35,480 nt of DNA from contig CAMEJG010000019.1 in NCBI GenBank assembly GCA_945919465.1, positions 1-35,480 of the forward strand, written 5' to 3'. How positions within the stretch are numbered: position 1 is the stretch's first letter; every line of letters begins with the position of its first letter. Position numbers and translations under genes: made by a program. Shown here piece by piece: positions 34,179 through 35,480 of this stretch. The stretch comes from an uncultured Anaeroplasma sp. (GTDB lineage Bacteria > Bacillota_I > Bacilli_A > Acholeplasmatales > Anaeroplasmataceae). The notes under the pieces are model-generated. The model searched no databases and was not told the origin of the DNA. It was given only the letters and a program-made list of their open reading frames with translations.

Positions 34179-34766
34179 ATGGGATGGTTAGTTACCTTTT
34201 TATTAGCAATTGTTAACGCAATGCTAATTAATAATGTTACATTATCAAGATTTTATGGTATTTGTCCTTTCCTAGGTGTATCAAAGAAAACCTCTGGTGC
34301 TCTAGGTATGGGTGCTGCAGTAACTGTAGTAATTATTATTGCTGCAGCGGTATGCTGGCCAATTTATAATTTTATATTAGTTCCAGCAGGCATTCCTTTT
34401 ATGGATACAATCACTTATATTTTAGTAATTGCTTCATTAGTTCAATTGCTTGAGATGATTATAAAAAAATATTCACCAAGCTTATATAAGACATTAGGTG
34501 TTTATCTTCCATTAATTACTACAAATTGTGCTGTATTAGGTGTGGCACAAGGTAATACAGATTCAGTATTAGACTTTGGCTCTTCAATGGCAAACGCGAT
34601 TGGTACTGGTTTAGGCTTCGCACTTGTAATATTTGTATTCTCAACAATTCGTTATCGTCTTGATGCTCTTAACGCACCAAAGGCATTTAAGGGTATTCCT
34701 ATTGCTTTAGCTACTGCTGCAATTATGGCATTAGCATTCTTAGGCTTTACAGGAATGATTAAATAA
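34179..34766 (+). CDS. rnfA: Rnf complex subunit A
   Basis: This is a membrane subunit with about six helices (195 residues, normal length), homologous to RnfE and NqrE. LINNVTLSRFYGICPFLGVS carries Cys29, and TTNCAVLGVAQGN carries Cys117, the RnfA ligands of the intramembrane Fe-S centre. IGTGLGFALVIFVFSTIRYRL is the conserved second half. AAGGAGG lies in the end of rnfE. The stop overlaps the next start (TAATG). Confidence 0.96.
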   Translation: MGWLVTFLLAIVNAMLINNVTLSRFYGICPFLGVSKKTSGALGMGAAVTVVIIIAAAVCWPIYNFILVPAGIPFMDTITYILVIASLVQLLEMIIKKYSPSLYKTLGVYLPLITTNCAVLGVAQGNTDSVLDFGSSMANAIGTGLGFALVIFVFSTIRYRLDALNAPKAFKGIPIALATAAIMALAFLGFTGMIK

Positions 34767-34984
34767 TGACTATTTATCATTTTCTAGCAATAGGAATTAT
34801 AGTATTACTTATTGTGGTTTTCTTTATTACTTATTTATTAAATAAAAAAACTCCTCTTCCAAAGGGGTGCGAGGATTTAAAGATTAGTGAAGAAAGCTGC
34901 AGTAAATGTAATAATACTATGTGTGATTTTAAAAATAAAATCGATTTTGAGAAAATAGAAGAGGATATTAAGGAGGATAAATAA
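34766..34984 (+). CDS. Small Cys-rich membrane protein in the rnf operon (NqrM-like)
   Basis: This is a 72-residue protein with one N-terminal membrane helix (FLAIGIIVLLIVVFFITYLL), followed by NKKTPLPKGCEDLK, then SCSKCNNTMCDFK and an acidic tail. The layout (single helix, K-P-x-x-G then four cysteines, C-x(8)-C-x2-C-x4-C) resembles NqrM (DUF539), a maturation factor that helps load iron at the NqrD/NqrE cysteines. RnfA and RnfE are homologous to those proteins. A role in maturing the RnfA/RnfE centre is therefore inferred. A FeoB-associated Cys-rich protein is the alternative. It overlaps rnfA by one base and precedes rnfB by 1 base. Confidence 0.65.
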   Translation: MTIYHFLAIGIIVLLIVVFFITYLLNKKTPLPKGCEDLKISEESCSKCNNTMCDFKNKIDFEKIEEDIKEDK

Positions 34985-34985
34985 A

Positions 34986-35306
34986 ATGATTATCTTATGG
35001 TCAATATTAGTTCTTGCTGGATTTGGAATAATCTTTGGTTTAGGTTTAGCAGTTGCTTCAAAAATCTTTCATGTTGAGGTTGATACAAGAATTGAAGATA
35101 TTACTAAAATATTACCAAATGCTAATTGTGGTGCTTGCGGTTTTCCGGGATGTAGTGGTTTTGCAGAAGCAATAGTTGAGGGTGTTGCTGAAAACTTAAG
35201 TCAATGTAAGCCTGGTTCTAAATCTGGTAAGCCAGAAGAAATTAGAAAGTATTTGGATGAGCATCCTAATCCAGATGGGTCTATTAATCCAATAAAAATA
35301 AAATAA
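34986..35306 (+). CDS. rnfB: Rnf complex subunit B, short form
   Basis: The product has 106 residues: an N-terminal membrane helix (WSILVLAGFGIIFGLGLAVA), then a [4Fe-4S] domain with Cys48, Cys51 and Cys56 (NANCGACGFPGCSGFAEA) and Cys74 (LSQCKPG). It ends at a true stop soon after this domain and two terminators follow. Standard RnfB has another 80-200 residues with ferredoxin-type clusters that pass electrons from ferredoxin, and these are missing. No ferredoxin motif is seen in any frame after the stop, so this is not a frameshift. AGGAGGAT precedes the ATG. Confidence 0.88.
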   Translation: MIILWSILVLAGFGIIFGLGLAVASKIFHVEVDTRIEDITKILPNANCGACGFPGCSGFAEAIVEGVAENLSQCKPGSKSGKPEEIRKYLDEHPNPDGSINPIKIK

Positions 35307-35315
35307 TAATTATTG

Positions 35316-35347
35316 ATTCCAAGATTATTAATAGTCTTGGAATTTTT
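35316..35347 (+). terminator. Rho-independent terminator of the rnf operon
   Basis: A perfect 9-bp stem ATTCCAAGA (35316-35324)/TCTTGGAAT (35335-35343) is followed by T's to 35347. Confidence 0.88.
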
Positions 35348-35380
35348 AATTCATATAATTTTTTATCAAATTTTATTTAT

Positions 35381-35407
35381 AAACTAGTGTATTACTAGTT
35401 TTTTTTT
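35381..35407 (+). terminator. Second terminator after the rnf operon
   Basis: A stem AAACTAGT (35381-35388)/ACTAGTTT (35394-35401) with a 5-nt loop is followed by T's to 35407. The rest of the window (35408-35480) is AT-rich with no feature seen. Confidence 0.85.
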
Positions 35408-35480
35408 ACATTTTCAGACAAAATGAAAAAAATTAAGAAAAATCCAAAAATTTTTGAAAAATCTTACTATTATTCTATTA

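Noticed and set aside
34986-35480. Frameshifted full-length rnfB
   Set aside because: No CxxCxxC ferredoxin motif appears in any + frame after 35306, and two terminators follow at once.
1-35480. CRISPR arrays, tRNA/rRNA genes, insertion sequences, prophage or integration sites
   Set aside because: No regularly spaced repeats, tRNA-like cloverleaf, transposase pair with inverted ends or phage structural genes were recognised by reading; a tRNA or Rfam scan was not possible here.

Overview
The window is AT-rich (well over 70% A+T by eye). Every recognisable gene is on the + strand. TGA is used as a genuine stop (cysK, metI and the ANTAR gene end in TGA), so the code is standard, not the Mycoplasma code. 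Strong AGGAGG-type ribosome sites, consensus sigma-A promoters (several with TTGAAA/TTGACA and 17-nt spacers), a T-box leader, a lipoprotein signal and the tmk-holB-ricT-yabB-rsmI gene order point to a low-GC Bacillota, probably an anaerobic Bacilli lineage close to the Tenericutes/Erysipelotrichia. The taxonomic placement is inference.

Layout. 1-2944: the 3' end of an Rpn-type nuclease gene, a CBS-domain protein, a broken GNAT acetyltransferase gene, an intact GNAT gene and a membrane-flavodoxin fusion. 2979-8008: a housekeeping operon (tmk, holB, ricT, yabB/trmN, a TerB-like gene, rsmI, a thioredoxin-like gene) bounded by a good promoter and terminator. 8240-13372: an operon with a membrane-anchored McrB-like AAA+ ATPase, a 915-residue DUF2357/McrC-like protein with a coiled coil and a repetitive acidic tail, and an ER/SipW-type signal peptidase. 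13423-17315: cysK, then a T-box leader controlling metNIQ methionine uptake. 17336-19765: a LysR regulator and an SGNH hydrolase. 19842-24115: a second, divergent copy of the McrB-like/DUF2357-like pair, the ATPase now fused to about 12 membrane helices and the partner carrying a zinc ribbon. 24153-28386: a consensus promoter and structured leader with an intrinsic terminator ahead of two EAL-domain (c-di-GMP) membrane proteins. 28521-35407: glyA, an ANTAR antiterminator-type protein and an Rnf complex operon (rnfCDGEA, a small Cys-rich membrane protein, and a very short rnfB), closed by two terminators.

The most unusual content is the duplicated McrB-like/DUF2357-like module. Both copies are tethered to the membrane, both partners keep the DUF2357-type sequence hallmarks, and neither partner shows a recognisable PD-(D/E)XK nuclease. 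This looks like a McrBC-derived machine with a role other than classical restriction. Its function is not known from the sequence. Secondary points of interest are the Rnf operon (ANTAR gene, NqrM-like small protein, RnfB lacking the ferredoxin domain) and the attenuator-like leader before the EAL genes. No tRNA, rRNA, CRISPR array, insertion sequence or prophage was seen.
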